Positions 16,001-24,798 of a stretch of DNA of 32,257 nt are shown here, one piece after another; the stretch's first letter is position 1, and every line of letters begins with the position of its first letter. The position numbers were made by a program, and so were the translations under genes. Source of the DNA: a filamentous cyanobacterium Phorm 6 (GTDB lineage: Bacteria; Cyanobacteriota; Cyanobacteriia; Cyanobacteriales; Microcoleaceae); contig PVWI01000038.1 of the NCBI GenBank assembly GCA_003003725.1, forward strand, positions 1 through 32,257. The letters run 5' to 3'. The notes beneath the pieces were generated by a model that saw nothing but the letters and a program-made list of their open reading frames with translations, had not been told where the DNA came from and ran no database searches.

Positions 16001-18287
16001 GCAAGGCGAACTTAAAATCAAAACTAAAAGCAACGAACTGGTAACAACTTTATTTCGCGCCGACTGCATTAAAGATGAAACTGGCAGTTTAATCGGCCTA
16101 GTGGGAGTAATTACCGACATCACCGATCGCAAACAAGCCGAGATAGCGCTGTTGCAGCAATTAAGGCGAGAACGGCTGGTAGTTTCCATGCTCGATCGCA
16201 TTCGCTCCTCCCTCAATTTAGAAGAAGTCCTCACCGCTGCTGTCGAACAAGTGCGACAATTTTTGCAAACAGACCGCACAGTCATTTACCGATTCAATCC
16301 CGACTGGAGCGGCATTGTAGTTGTGGAATCCGTAGCACATGATAGAATTTCGCTGGGAAATTTTAACAATCTTGACGGCTGTTTTAGAGAGAAATTTGTT
16401 GATATTTATCAGCAAGGCTATATTCGAGCTATGGAAGATATTTACCGGGAAGATTTGACGGAATGCCACCTTAAATTGCTCGAAGAATTTGAAATAAAAG
16501 CTAACTTAATAGTGCCGATTTTAAAAGCACGAGAAAGCATTTCCCAGACCCAACCGACCGCCGAAAATCAGCTCTGGGGACTGCTGATCGCCCAGGATTG
16601 CAGTGGCCCCCGTCCCTGGGATTCGTCAGAAATAGAATCCCTGCGACAATTGTGCGTGCAATTGGCGATCGCGATCCAGCAATCGACCCTATTTCAACAA
16701 GCACAAACCGAAATTGCCGATCGCAAACTAGCAGAATCCGCCCTCCAACAAGCCGTATTAGCAGCAGAAACCGCCAACCGCGCCAAAAGCGAATTTCTCG
16801 CCAACATGAGCCACGAACTGCGTACACCTTTAAACGGCGTTTTAGGTTACGCTCAAATCCTCAAAACCGACAAAGACTTAAGCTCAGATCACCAAGAAAG
16901 TCTCAGCAACATTCAACAGTGCGGCGAACATTTGCTGATGTTAATCGACGATGTTTTAGACCTTTCCAAAATCGAAGCTAGAAAAATGGAACTCAACCCG
17001 GAAGAGTTAAATTTTCTAAATTTCACGAAAAACATTGCCGACCTCTTTCAGATGCGGGCCGCTCAAAAAGGAATTTCCTTCACTTACGAACAAGTATCTC
17101 CCTTGCCGATCTGCGTCCGTGTCGATCAAAAAAGATTGCGCCAAATTCTCATCAATTTACTCAGCAATGCCGTTAAATTTACCCAGATGGGCGGAGTAAA
17201 ATTCAAAGTCGGCTATGTCGGCACGGGGGCATGGAGTCGAGGCCAAGGAGAAAATTATGAATTCTCAACTTTGAGTTCGGAACTGAAACAAAATTATCTG
17301 CGCTTCGCCCACAATGCGATCGCCGCAAAACACGCTTTAAAAATCCGCTTTCAAGTCGAGGATACCGGCACAGGAATAGAGCGAAGTAAGTTAGAAGAAA
17401 TATTTTTGCCCTTCCACCAAGTAGGAGGCAATAGATTTGTTGAAGGTACGGGTCTCGGACTCTCGATCAGCCAGAGATTGGCGAAACTGATGGGCAGCGA
17501 AATTCGTGTAAGCAGCACTTTTAGAAAAGGTAGCACTTTCTGGATAGATTTAGAATTACCCGCAACTAAACGGTACTTGGAAGTGTCTGCTTTGCAGGAA
17601 AAACCCTGGCTTGTCGGTTTTGTCGGCAACAAGCGGAAAGTGCTAATCGTGGATGACAATCAACTAAATCGCGATTTGTTGTGCAGGATGCTGGGGCGTT
17701 TGGGATTTGAAATTGCCGAAGCACAAAACGGTCAAGAATGCCTGTACAAAGCAGTTCAATTTCAACCGGATGTGATTTTAATGGACTTGCGGATGCCTGT
17801 GATGGATGGCTTAGAAACTGCAAGAAGATTGCGGAAGTTGCCGGAATTAAAAGATGTGGTGTTAATCGCTCTGTCAGCTAGCGTTTTCGAGTCTACGCAG
17901 CAAGAGAGCATCCTCGCAGGGTGCAATGATTTTCTTCCGAAGCCGATCGAAGCAAATCACTTTTTGGAACAGTTGCGCGTGCATCTGGGACTAGAATGGA
18001 TTTATGAGAAATCTGCGGAAAACAAAAAGCGGACAACTTCTAGTTTGTCACCAGTATCTGGTTTTCCTACTTATTCTTCTCTGTTACCTGCGGCTGCTGA
18101 GTCGGTAGCAAAAATTTTGAAACTTGCAACTATAGGTGATATTGAAGAAATTTTCGAGGAGAGTGCTAAGCTGGAAATTTTAGAGCCAAAATTAGTGCCG
18201 TTTGTCACGAAGTTGCGCCAACTTGCTAAGGGATTTCAGCTTAAACAAATTCGGAATATTTTAAAGCAATATATCGATGGGAATTAG
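13092..18287 (+). CDS. Giant hybrid histidine kinase with DXCF-type cyanobacteriochrome GAF
   Basis: The 1731-residue soluble protein runs REC (about 13-130, D68 in LLDLSLPD), seven PAS/PAC units (about 142-275, 277-400, 401-540, 541-657, 658-774, 775-902, 903-1018), GAF (about 1030-1210), HisKA (H1241 in [12 protein letters not shown]), HATPase (about 1343-1495, [23 protein letters not shown]), a second REC (about 1515-1635, D1565 in [11 protein letters not shown]) and a 90-residue helical tail. The GAF carries LDGCF (D1095, C1097) and [11 protein letters not shown] (C1125, H1126) followed by ANLIVPI and LWGLLIAQ; this is the cyanobacteriochrome pattern with both bilin-binding cysteines of the DXCF class, 28 residues apart as in TePixJ. 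It probably binds a bilin and senses blue/green-type light, feeding a phosphorelay to the C-terminal receiver. The PAS units could sense other cues. No DNA-binding output is present, so a further partner is needed. Confidence 0.93.
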   Translation: MKAVFNLAVPPACLKVLLVEDNHQEAELIEDLLSEISGKQRILLTKVERLSEAQQRLSQETFDIILLDLSLPDSLGVETVHRVKEYGANVPIVVLTAQNDEELALRLISVGVQDYLVKRKIDGELLIRSLRYAIERQNSQDALRKSEEKYRSVVENSLIGIAIIAPIIDPAMGENCNWIEVNDALCNLLGYEREELLQKHWLELAHPDDLSSNIEQLSQILDGTSDGYICDKRWFRKDGDLVHARISLRCIRGRDGSIDRMIKVVLDVSDRYRYEAKLKASEEFLNHTINATPDPIFVKDDQHRWIILNDAFCQLLGKSRQELIGKSDYDFFPKSEADVFWAKDEEVLTTGICLETEENFTDAAGKERIISTKKSVFKKADGSKVIVGTIRDFTEYRRQQRALEQSEARFQKLVANLPGAIYQFRRSATGERSFPYVSSGCRQLYELEAEVIEQNAELIFNGIHADDRLNLETSIEVSAATLEPWQQQWRQIVRSGKVKWLQGAARPERVNDPSKSGSEGDILWDGLVMDITELKQAQTERDRFFTISLDLLCIVGFDGYFKRLNPAWSTALGYSSAELLAKPILEFIHPDDREATLVEAKKVITGAPSIYFENRCLCKNGSYKWLLWTASPFSEEGLIYAVARDITSRKQAESKLQRQAVAMASAHDGIAIFNERKECIYSNDAYLRMYGWADHSELQGKKWKMLYSPAEIKYLEREVMPLVQEKGYCNIEGTGQRRDGSQFPQELSLTMLAGGEIISIVRDITTRKQAESALQSSQRRYQTLAEASPVCIFHSDAFGNCLYVNQRWSKITGLKAELAAETGWMNAIHPDDAERVKNEWYRAIIDKIPFKSEYRFQHPDGRVVWAIGQAVAEIGDGGEIKGYIGSITDISDRKQTELDLLRVTQAVESTSDAIGIADLTGRSIYHNQAFIQRYGYTAEELNTAGGATAIYPQTQVLLEMFKTIRKGKSWQGELKIKTKSNELVTTLFRADCIKDETGSLIGLVGVITDITDRKQAEIALLQQLRRERLVVSMLDRIRSSLNLEEVLTAAVEQVRQFLQTDRTVIYRFNPDWSGIVVVESVAHDRISLGNFNNLDGCFREKFVDIYQQGYIRAMEDIYREDLTECHLKLLEEFEIKANLIVPILKARESISQTQPTAENQLWGLLIAQDCSGPRPWDSSEIESLRQLCVQLAIAIQQSTLFQQAQTEIADRKLAESALQQAVLAAETANRAKSEFLANMSHELRTPLNGVLGYAQILKTDKDLSSDHQESLSNIQQCGEHLLMLIDDVLDLSKIEARKMELNPEELNFLNFTKNIADLFQMRAAQKGISFTYEQVSPLPICVRVDQKRLRQILINLLSNAVKFTQMGGVKFKVGYVGTGAWSRGQGENYEFSTLSSELKQNYLRFAHNAIAAKHALKIRFQVEDTGTGIERSKLEEIFLPFHQVGGNRFVEGTGLGLSISQRLAKLMGSEIRVSSTFRKGSTFWIDLELPATKRYLEVSALQEKPWLVGFVGNKRKVLIVDDNQLNRDLLCRMLGRLGFEIAEAQNGQECLYKAVQFQPDVILMDLRMPVMDGLETARRLRKLPELKDVVLIALSASVFESTQQESILAGCNDFLPKPIEANHFLEQLRVHLGLEWIYEKSAENKKRTTSSLSPVSGFPTYSSLLPAAAESVAKILKLATIGDIEEIFEESAKLEILEPKLVPFVTKLRQLAKGFQLKQIRNILKQYIDGN

Positions 18288-18345
18288 TCAGTAATCAGTA
18301 GTCAGTAGTTATTAGTTATTGGTTATCAGTTCCAATGCCCAATGC
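18288..18345. repeat. Degenerate short tandem repeat
   Basis: An imperfect run of AGTAATCAGTAGTCAGTAGTTATTAG-like units follows the hybrid kinase stop and fades into unique sequence before the convergent Uma2 gene. Similar TTATTAGTTA-type units occur between clpR and clpP. Confidence 0.5.
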
Positions 18346-18391
18346 GTACCTCATGTTAGTGAGAAAGGCTATACTATAATATTCTGTTGTT

Positions 18392-18955
18392 TCACTCTAG
18401 CAGCCAACCAAATAAATCTCCTACTGTCAGTTGCAATTCCCTGGCAAAAGATGGCATAGGCAATAACTGTTCCGGTTCGTCAAACACCTCCGTTGATTGA
18501 TTCGGCCGATATACAAAAACCGATCGCTCTTCTGGATCGATTAACCAACCCATTTGAGTTCCGTGTTTGAGACAATGTAAGATATTTTTAGTAACTTTAG
18601 TGTGGCTTGGGCTGGGAGAGAGGATTTCAATTGTCCAATCCGGGGCGATCGCAAACACATTTGCCACACCGCCATTTTCTTTACGGGGAATGCGCTCCCA
18701 AGTGAATACAGTCACGTCGGGAACGATCGCTCGATCGCCAAAAATGCACCGTAGTTCTGGAAATGCTCGCGCCTCCTTTTGAGGTTTTAGAGTAGCATTA
18801 ACAGCACTTATCAACTCGCCTTGAATGACACTATGTTCTCCTTGAGGCATGGGTTTTTGAATGATTTCACCGTCAATGTACTCGCTGGCTGGTTTGGTCT
18901 CTGACAACTTCAGAAACTCTTCGAGTGTCAGAGATTTTGGCAGGGTTTGTACCAT
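18392..18955 (-). CDS. Uma2 family (DUF820) putative endonuclease
   Basis: The 187-residue protein shows the Uma2/DUF820 pattern: LTLEEFLKLSETKPASEYIDGEI at the start, IVPDVTVF (acidic residue of a PD-(D/E)xK-like core), then WTIEILSPSPSHTKVTKN with the second acid, and GWLIDPEERSVFVYRP. Such proteins are strongly expanded in cyanobacteria, and a restriction-endonuclease-like fold is known for the family, but the biological role is unsettled. A second, only distantly similar copy lies at 30830-31396. It converges with the hybrid kinase and is divergent from the LpxB-like gene, whose longer frame would overlap it. Confidence 0.88.
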   Translation of the reverse strand: MVQTLPKSLTLEEFLKLSETKPASEYIDGEIIQKPMPQGEHSVIQGELISAVNATLKPQKEARAFPELRCIFGDRAIVPDVTVFTWERIPRKENGGVANVFAIAPDWTIEILSPSPSHTKVTKNILHCLKHGTQMGWLIDPEERSVFVYRPNQSTEVFDEPEQLLPMPSFARELQLTVGDLFGWLLE

Positions 18956-19119
18956 CCGATTTTACCTCTAAAATAGGAGTTTCACCTGCTATTTTACCAA
19001 AAATTGCCAGACTCGCGCGATCGTTGGTCCACTTACTTCAACATCCGGCTATACCACCTTGCATCCTGCGGCTAATCTTGCTTCTATATATTCAGAGACA
19101 GTTTTTGAGAGATTTGGGA

Positions 19120-20487
19120 TTGAAAATACTTTGCCTCAGTAACGGCCACGGAGAAGATGCGATCGCCCTTCGCATCTTGCAGGAACTGCAACAGCACCCG
19201 CATCCCCCAGAATTAGCCGTATTTCCGCTAGTGGGCGAAGGGCAAGCTTTCGCCCAACTAGAAAACGCCCGCATCATCGGCCCGGTGCAGCGGATGCCTT
19301 CGGGCGGCTTTATTTACATGGACAGAAGAGAATTTTTGCGCGATGTCAAAGGCGGACTGCTTCAGTTGACCCTAGCTCAGTTTAAAGCGATTCGGGCTTG
19401 GGTGCGGACGCAAAAACAATCTGGGAATCAAGACGGCGTTATTTTAGCCTGCGGGGATATTGTACCGCTGCTGTTTGCTTGGCTCAGTGGCGCGCCCTAT
19501 GCTTTTGTCGGCACCGCCAAGTCGGAGTATTATTTGCGGGACGAAAACGGGCCTCTGGCTCGCAAATCCCGGGGCATTAGTTTGGAGAGTTTGTTTGGTT
19601 CGGTTTATTTGCCTTGGGAGCGCTGGTTGATGACTGACTCGCGCTGTCGGGCCGTTTTTGCCAGAGACGCACTCACCGCCGACAATTTAAAAAAGCTGGG
19701 AATTCCCGCTTACAATCTCGGAAATCCGATGATGGACGGACTCGAACCGGAAAACCCCGCTGGTTTTTACGGCCCTGACGCAGAGTTTCGGGAAATGCAG
19801 CGATCGCTCGTCATCACACTACTGCCGGGTTCTAGAGCGCCGGAAGCCTATGCTAATTGGCTGCTAATAGTAGAGGCTGTAGCCGGGATTTTGTCCTTGT
19901 TTGCCGATCGTAAATTGTTATTTTTCGGAGCGATTTCAAAAGAGTTAAACTTAGAAGCTTTGCGACCTAGTTTAGAATTTTTCGGCTGGCGTCAAGAGGG
20001 CGAAACTAGAACGCAGCGGCCAGAAGGAAGTATTTTGCGACCTCCTGTTTATAACGCTCAAGAAATTCAGCAAGAATCTCCTAATTTACTATTGCCCTTA
20101 ACATTTGTGCAGAGAAACGCCACGATGATTGTAACCCAGCAAAGTTTTAACGATTGTTTGTACGAATCCGATTTAGCAATAGCAATGGCCGGAACAGCTA
20201 CAGAACAGTTTGTCGGTTTAGGAAAACCCGCGATCGCCATTCCCGGAAATGGCCCGCAATTTACCTACGCCTTTGCAGAAGCTCAAAGTCGCCTCTTAGG
20301 CCCATCATTAATTTTAGTCAAACATCCCGCCGAAGTTGCCAGCGCCGTACAGTCTTTGTTCCGAGACCCCGACAGGTTGCAGCTAATCACTGAAAACGGC
20401 CTGCGCCGCATGGGAGAAAGCGGTGCAGCAGCCAGAATTGCCGAGTGTTTAATGCAGCGATTCGGTGGTGAATCCAGCAATGCTTAA
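19120..20487 (+). CDS. Lipid-A-disaccharide synthase-related protein
   Basis: The family, found in cyanobacteria and plants-related lineages, normally begins M-K-I-L-C-L-S-N-G-H-G-E-D. Here that block follows a TTG at 19120, which I take as start (455 residues). The ATG at 18925 would add 65 residues that overlap the reverse Uma2 gene and look non-coding. Features: SNGHGEDAIALRIL (glycine-rich N-terminal loop), VFPLVGEGQAF, LACGDIVPLLFAWLSGAPYAFVGTAKSEYY, TLLPGSRAPEAY and AMAGTATEQFVGLGKPAIAIPGNGPQF, which match the GT-B fold of LpxB, with the last as the nucleotide-sugar site. A lipid-linked glycosyltransferase role is inferred; the acceptor is unknown and classical lipid A synthesis is not assured. 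Alternative TTG starts lie at 19105 and 19114. Confidence 0.85.
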   Translation: MKILCLSNGHGEDAIALRILQELQQHPHPPELAVFPLVGEGQAFAQLENARIIGPVQRMPSGGFIYMDRREFLRDVKGGLLQLTLAQFKAIRAWVRTQKQSGNQDGVILACGDIVPLLFAWLSGAPYAFVGTAKSEYYLRDENGPLARKSRGISLESLFGSVYLPWERWLMTDSRCRAVFARDALTADNLKKLGIPAYNLGNPMMDGLEPENPAGFYGPDAEFREMQRSLVITLLPGSRAPEAYANWLLIVEAVAGILSLFADRKLLFFGAISKELNLEALRPSLEFFGWRQEGETRTQRPEGSILRPPVYNAQEIQQESPNLLLPLTFVQRNATMIVTQQSFNDCLYESDLAIAMAGTATEQFVGLGKPAIAIPGNGPQFTYAFAEAQSRLLGPSLILVKHPAEVASAVQSLFRDPDRLQLITENGLRRMGESGAAARIAECLMQRFGGESSNA

Positions 20488-20595
20488 TTGCCGATCGTAC
20501 ACTAGGAATCCCACAATTTTATCTCCCTTCCGCATATCTTTAATTGTAATTAATTAAAAAAAATCTTGTTCACCAACTAGCTTCCATTGTTTGTA

Positions 20596-20712
20596 GCATC
20601 TCAATGTGTCAAGGGCGAAGCACCTGACGGCAGACAATTTATTAGTTATAAGCAGAGATTTACTGCCGTCAGGTGCTTCGCCCCTACGAAGATATTTGCA
20701 AAAATGAGATGC
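20596..20712. repeat. Palindromic element with perfect nested inverted repeats
   Basis: A perfect 21-base pair of arms (20613-20633 against 20663-20683, GGGCGAAGCACCTGACGGCA...) is enclosed by a perfect 8-base outer pair (GCATCTCA at 20596, TGAGATGC at 20705). It lies between the convergent LpxB-like and comB genes, where the hairpin could stop both transcripts. A half copy of the AGGACT hairpin family follows at 20721-20744. Confidence 0.75.
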
Positions 20713-20720
20713 ACCCAGAA

Positions 20721-20744
20721 GGACTAAAGTCCTCACTACAAACC
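20721..20744. repeat. Half copy of the GTAGT-AGGACT hairpin family
   Basis: GGACTAAAGTCCTCACTACAAACC matches the right arm of the element at 4732-4803 closely; no left arm is present here. Confidence 0.6.
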
Positions 20745-20794
20745 TAAAAAAATTAATTCCCCGTTTTTGGAGAAGATTCAACCCAGAAATCAGC

Positions 20795-21544
20795 TTAAGG
20801 AATTTTAAAATCCGACTTCACCAAAACTCCCGGTTCTCGCTGTATCGGCAGCACATCTAAAGTATCCGTTTGCGCGCAATATTTTAAATCTTCAATCACA
20901 CCCAAACGGAGGAGACGCTGGCCGTGACTGGCACGTTCCAACAATTCATGCAGCCGATCTTGCCAGTGCAAATAAAGAGCGATCGCCCCAAACACTTCAT
21001 CGTTACCAGCAAACTCGCTCACAGGAATACCGCTTTCTGCTAGGAGACTTTGGGCGATCGCACCAGCACAAACCGTATCTTCCAGCGAATAACTTCCTTC
21101 CCAACCAGAACCCACAATCCAAATAGTTTCCGGCTTTTTGCTCAACAAAAACTGCACCACAGATTTGCGGTTAATCAAAGCCGCCGTCAACACAGTTGCA
21201 GCAGATTGCACTCTCTGCAAAGCCCGAGTACCGTTAGTTGTGCTGATAAAAATTCGCTTCCCACTCACCTTTTCTGGGGCGCAGTCCAGCGGGGAATTTC
21301 CCATGTCAAATCCCTCAACTTTGCCACCGCCACGCTCTCCGGCGCGAATCCGCTTGTCTGCCGGCCATTTTTCGCTGCTTGCCATCAGCTTATCTAAGTC
21401 GCTGAAAACTTGGACAGCTTCCGCCCCATTATTCAGGGCTGTCGCCATTGTCGTAGTCGCCCGCAGCACATCAACTGCGATCGCACAAGCCGGCATTTTG
21501 TCGGTCGGCGTAAGTTCCGGGGTATGGTAAATAAAAAGCTTCAC
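20795..21544 (-). CDS. comB: 2-phosphosulfolactate phosphatase
   Basis: The 249-residue protein matches the ComB family, a Mg-dependent acid phosphatase that converts 2-phosphosulfolactate to sulfolactate in the archaeal coenzyme M route; bacterial and cyanobacterial homologues are common, but their real substrate is unclear because cyanobacteria are not known to make coenzyme M. Landmarks are [21 protein letters not shown] (about 22-42), [18 protein letters not shown] (about 68-85), [10 protein letters not shown] (about 99-108) and the [12 protein letters not shown] helix. Length is normal. The start is GTG at 21544. No operon partner: convergent with the LpxB-like gene and divergent from the EI24 gene. 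Confidence 0.9.
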   Translation of the reverse strand: MKLFIYHTPELTPTDKMPACAIAVDVLRATTTMATALNNGAEAVQVFSDLDKLMASSEKWPADKRIRAGERGGGKVEGFDMGNSPLDCAPEKVSGKRIFISTTNGTRALQRVQSAATVLTAALINRKSVVQFLLSKKPETIWIVGSGWEGSYSLEDTVCAGAIAQSLLAESGIPVSEFAGNDEVFGAIALYLHWQDRLHELLERASHGQRLLRLGVIEDLKYCAQTDTLDVLPIQREPGVLVKSDFKIP

Positions 21545-21620
21545 TTTTGGGCAACCTGCGATAAATCCTCATCAGCAACAATAATAATAGAATTTGTACC
21601 CCGAGCGCAGTCGAAGGGCT

Positions 21621-21665
21621 TTCTTCCTTCTTCCTTCTTCCTTCTTCCTTCTTCCTTCTTCCTTC
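21621..21665. repeat. Heptamer tandem repeat (TTCTTCC)
   Basis: Six exact tandem copies of a 7-base unit plus a partial one, in the divergent comB/EI24 spacer. A GAGCGCAGTCGAAGG motif precedes it. It is a polypyrimidine tract on the forward strand and probably prone to slippage. Confidence 0.9.
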
Positions 21666-21761
21666 ACGCCTGAAGATTGGGTCTGAAGCCTCCCCGTTTA
21701 GGGGGAAATCAAACAAAATAATTCATTGCTCCAATCCTCTTCTATCGACGGCTATGGGTAG

Positions 21762-21792
21762 CTGTCAACTGTCAACTGTCAACTGTCAACTG
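21762..21792. repeat. Heptamer tandem repeat (CTGTCAA), abuts EI24 gene start
   Basis: About 4.4 tandem copies of the reverse complement of the TTGACAG unit. A frame opened at 21754 translates this array as an [13 protein letters not shown] leader, which is an artefact of the repeat rather than protein sequence. Confidence 0.85.
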
Positions 21793-22695
21793 ATGAACTA
21801 TATGTCAAAACAGATCAATTCAAATCCCGCCCGCAGCGCCATCACCGCACCAATTAGACTCCTAGCAGGTTTCACCTATCCTTTTCGAGCTTTCACGCTG
21901 ATTTGGCAAACTCCCAAGCTGTGGACTTATGTATTAGTTCCCGTCGTGCTAAATTTTCTAATTGGTATCGGACTTTATTTAAGCTTGCTATTTCCCAGTT
22001 TGGCAGGCATAGATGTTTTAGTTGCCGATTTGTCCGTGCGATTCAATGCTTTAATTGCGAGTTTTCCAGCTTGGCTGAGCTTTCTCGGCGGGTTTACAAT
22101 TGCTTTCGGATGGCTGCTGCGCGTACTCCTAGTATCAGGACTTTTGCTGATTATCGGATTTTTGTTAGTACAGTTTGGCGTGATTTTGGGTTCGCCCTGG
22201 TACGGCAAACTTTCCGAACAATTGGAACTGCTGCGGAACGGTCAATTGCCCGCAGAAGCACCAATGGATTTGGCGAGTAGTTTGCGGGATATTCAAATGG
22301 CGATCGGCTTTGAACTGCGAAAACTACAAATTTTGTTGAGCATCGGCTTACCGCTGCTGCTGCTGAATTTTGTGCCAGGATTCGGCTCTATTATTAGCAG
22401 TTTGGGAGGCGTAGCTTTGGGCGCGACTATTGTCAGTTTGGACTTTTTAAATGCACCTTTGGAGCGGCGGAAGCTACCTTTTCGGGAGAAGTTGGAGATA
22501 ATTTGGGCAAGTTTTCCGGCTAGCGGGAGTTTTGGTGTAGTTTGTTTGGGTTTGGTGAGCATTCCGCTGTTGAATCTGTTGGCGATTCCGCTGTGCGTGA
22601 CGGCGGGAACTTTGTTTTTTTGCGATCGCATTTGGCCTGTCCGCTTTGCCGCAGAAGAAACAAAAAGCGCTCCCAAAACTAACATTACACCTTAA
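21793..22695 (+). CDS. EI24-domain integral membrane protein
   Basis: Starting at the first ATG after the heptamer array (21793, 300 residues; ATG at 21802 is equally possible), the protein resembles the EI24/CysZ-like family. PIRLLAGFTYPFRAFTLIW near the N-terminus is the family's typical entry, followed by several hydrophobic segments (about residues 40-65, 95-140, 180-215 and 245-275). CysZ proteins of E. coli carry sulfate inward, but the cyanobacterial members are diverged and no substrate can be assigned. The start at 21754 used by a naive ORF call would be encoded by a tandem repeat. The stop lies four bases from the stop of the convergent small membrane protein gene. Confidence 0.82.
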   Translation: MNYMSKQINSNPARSAITAPIRLLAGFTYPFRAFTLIWQTPKLWTYVLVPVVLNFLIGIGLYLSLLFPSLAGIDVLVADLSVRFNALIASFPAWLSFLGGFTIAFGWLLRVLLVSGLLLIIGFLLVQFGVILGSPWYGKLSEQLELLRNGQLPAEAPMDLASSLRDIQMAIGFELRKLQILLSIGLPLLLLNFVPGFGSIISSLGGVALGATIVSLDFLNAPLERRKLPFREKLEIIWASFPASGSFGVVCLGLVSIPLLNLLAIPLCVTAGTLFFCDRIWPVRFAAEETKSAPKTNITP

Positions 22696-22698
22696 AAA

Positions 22699-22974
22699 CT
22701 AGGGAGATACTTCTACTTTTTGCCGAATCGTTTCTCCCTGCGGCTGACTCTGGGATTTCACACGGATAAACGGGCTTAAAAACAGCCAGCTAACGAAGAA
22801 AAAGGAGGCTGTAAATAGCTGCACAATATCGATCGCGGACAGGTATCCGTCAGATAATAGTGCAATACTTCTATCTGTCAGCCCGAATATCCATGAGAGA
22901 ATCCCAAACAGCCAAATGCCTTTTTGGAGCATTAGCACAAATGCTGAGACTTCCGAGTTTTGCTGATTATTCAT
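22699..22974 (-). CDS. Small two-helix membrane protein, unknown function
   Basis: The 91-residue protein begins MNNQQNSEVSAFVLMLQKG and has two hydrophobic stretches (about 12-31 and 50-67, IVQLFTASFFFVSWLFLSPF) with a polar, charged tail. I do not recognise a family. Its frame is clean and it fits tightly, tail to tail, against the EI24 gene (three bases between them), which argues for a real gene. The two may share no regulation, being convergent. Confidence 0.6.
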   Translation of the reverse strand: MNNQQNSEVSAFVLMLQKGIWLFGILSWIFGLTDRSIALLSDGYLSAIDIVQLFTASFFFVSWLFLSPFIRVKSQSQPQGETIRQKVEVSP

Positions 22975-23282
22975 TGATTTAGCCCTTATTGGCGAAGAAT
23001 CTGATTAACCGGAGCACCCCAAGGGCTTAAGGATTTTTGGTGTCTCCTCGGATTCCCTTTGTTCTCTCTATATTAAGAAATGTTTCCAAATATTGCAACG
23101 TGGCCCGGGAGGTATTTGTGCATCTATCTCAAGAAGTAGTCTGAGCGTGAAAAATAAGTAAACTTTGATACACTTTGGCAGGAGGGGCGATCGATCTCCC
23201 ACCATGAGTCCGCTCTTGCCATTAGTCGCAGGCGCTTGATATAGTGAGTCACAGGCTACGTAAAAAAGCTAAATGACAAACT
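22975..23282. other. 308-base spacer between divergent genes, no clear content
   Basis: It must hold promoters for the small membrane protein (reverse) and the MBOAT gene (forward). One weak imperfect hairpin (GGAGCACCCCAA near 23012 against TTGGTGTCTCC near 23037) is visible. No ORF, RNA gene or strong promoter pair was recognised. Confidence 0.45.
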
Positions 23283-24788
23283 ATGCTATTTAACAGTATT
23301 GAATTTTTAGTATTTTTTGCGATCGTTTTCGCCATATATTATTTCCCTCCCTTGCAAAAACTGCAAGTTCCCATCCTCATAATTGCGAGCTTTATATTTT
23401 ACAGTTGGAGCGCGCCCGCACTGCTGCTAATCCTGCTGCTATCAATTATTATCAACGCTACGACAAGCTTTCAAGTTGCCAGAATTTCCGACAAGAAACA
23501 GCGATTTTTTTGGGCTTTATCGGGAGTAGTTCTCAATGTCTTAATTTTGAGCTTATTTAAATACGCTGGTTTGCTGACTAACTTTGTGGCGGATGTTTTT
23601 AATATTGCTCGAACCGAAGGTAGCATTGCTTATTTATTCTTGAAATTGCCTCTGCCGATTGGCATTTCTTTCTACACATTTGAAGGCATTAGTTTAATAG
23701 TTGACGTACTGACTCAAAAAAACAAAACCGAAACAGAATCACACGCTTATGTCTCTCCCAACTTCACGCAGCACCTGCTAAATACTTCATTCTTTATTAG
23801 CTTTTTTCCCAATTTACTCTCAGGGCCGATTTTAAAATCTAAGACATTTTATCCCCAGATTGCTGCTAAATATTTAAAAGACATTCCTGCAAATTTCATT
23901 TTTAGATCGCTCGTTGTCGGCTACTTCCTAAAAATGGTCATCGCCGACAACCTAAAAGACTATACCTTCTGGATCAGCTTTCCCTACTACCAAGGGTTTG
24001 GAACCATTACAAACCTGACGCTGTTGTTCGGCTATTCAATCCAAATTTTCGCCGATTTTGCTGGTTACTCCTTAATTGCGATCGGTTTTGCTGCTGCTTT
24101 GGGTTACAAAATCCCCGACAACTTCGACTTTCCCTACATCTCCCGTTCCCTCTCCGAATTCTGGAGAAGGTGGCACATTTCTCTATCAACTTGGCTCAGA
24201 GATTATCTATACTTTCCCCTCGGCGGAAATCGCCAAGGAAAAATCAGAACTTATGTTAACTTAATGACAGTAATGACATTAGGAGGATTGTGGCACGGGG
24301 CTGCTTGGAGTTATGCAGTTTGGGGAATTTATCACGGATTTGGTTTAGCAGTAGAACGCTTTTTTGGGTTCGACAAATCCAAAAATAAATCCCCAGAATC
24401 AAATTCAGCAGAAACCAAACCAATCTGGCAGCAATTATTCTTTGACACCCTTAGTGTAGTAGGAATTTTCTCCTTTGTTTCTGTGGGATGGCTGCTTTTC
24501 AAACTGCCGCGATTTGAAGAAGCGGTTGACTTCGCAGTTACTTTATTTCGCAACTATAAAGTCAAACCCGGTTGGAGTCACATTATTCCGACGCTAATTT
24601 TTTCCATACCCGTAGTAATTTATCATATTCCCCATTTTCCCACTTGGCAAAATTTGTTCAAACAGAATTCAAATAAAAACGGTCAAAAAGTCTGGAGTCT
24701 TTATCAAGATTTAGCTTTAGGAATTATGCTAGCAATGATCTTCCTCAACAGTGGCAGCTCGAAACAATTTATTTATTTCCAATTCTAG
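23283..24788 (+). CDS. MBOAT family membrane-bound O-acyltransferase (AlgI/DltB-like)
   Basis: The 501-residue multi-pass membrane protein starts MLFNSIEFLVFFAIVFAIYY, the usual opening of AlgI-like proteins, and has many hydrophobic helices. Family landmarks are PLPIGISFYTFEGISLIVDV, NLLSGPILK, the SEFWRRWHISLSTWLRDYLY block and GGLWHGAAWSYAVWGIYHG, where H338 is the expected catalytic His. MBOATs of this type pass an acyl, usually acetyl, group across the membrane to a polysaccharide or a periplasmic partner. The next gene, 10 bases downstream, is an SGNH-like exported protein, so the pair looks like a polysaccharide O-acetylation module comparable to AlgI with AlgJ/AlgX. Which glycan is modified is unknown. 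Confidence 0.9.
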   Translation: MLFNSIEFLVFFAIVFAIYYFPPLQKLQVPILIIASFIFYSWSAPALLLILLLSIIINATTSFQVARISDKKQRFFWALSGVVLNVLILSLFKYAGLLTNFVADVFNIARTEGSIAYLFLKLPLPIGISFYTFEGISLIVDVLTQKNKTETESHAYVSPNFTQHLLNTSFFISFFPNLLSGPILKSKTFYPQIAAKYLKDIPANFIFRSLVVGYFLKMVIADNLKDYTFWISFPYYQGFGTITNLTLLFGYSIQIFADFAGYSLIAIGFAAALGYKIPDNFDFPYISRSLSEFWRRWHISLSTWLRDYLYFPLGGNRQGKIRTYVNLMTVMTLGGLWHGAAWSYAVWGIYHGFGLAVERFFGFDKSKNKSPESNSAETKPIWQQLFFDTLSVVGIFSFVSVGWLLFKLPRFEEAVDFAVTLFRNYKVKPGWSHIIPTLIFSIPVVIYHIPHFPTWQNLFKQNSNKNGQKVWSLYQDLALGIMLAMIFLNSGSSKQFIYFQF

Positions 24789-24798
24789 AAGGTGTTCT

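Noticed and set aside
16598-16981. 127-codon forward frame within the hybrid kinase gene
   Set aside because: It is an out-of-frame shadow of the GAF/HisKA coding region with Arg/Ser-rich, non-protein-like composition.
20554-20781. 75-codon reverse frame between the LpxB-like and comB genes
   Set aside because: It is made almost entirely of the palindromic repeat at 20596-20744.
21754-21792. [13 protein letters not shown] leader of the EI24 protein
   Set aside because: It is the translation of a CTGTCAA tandem array and unlike any family N-terminus.
24751-24798. 16-residue N-terminal extension of the SGNH-like protein
   Set aside because: It overlaps the MBOAT gene, and ATG 24799 has a good ribosome-binding site right before it.
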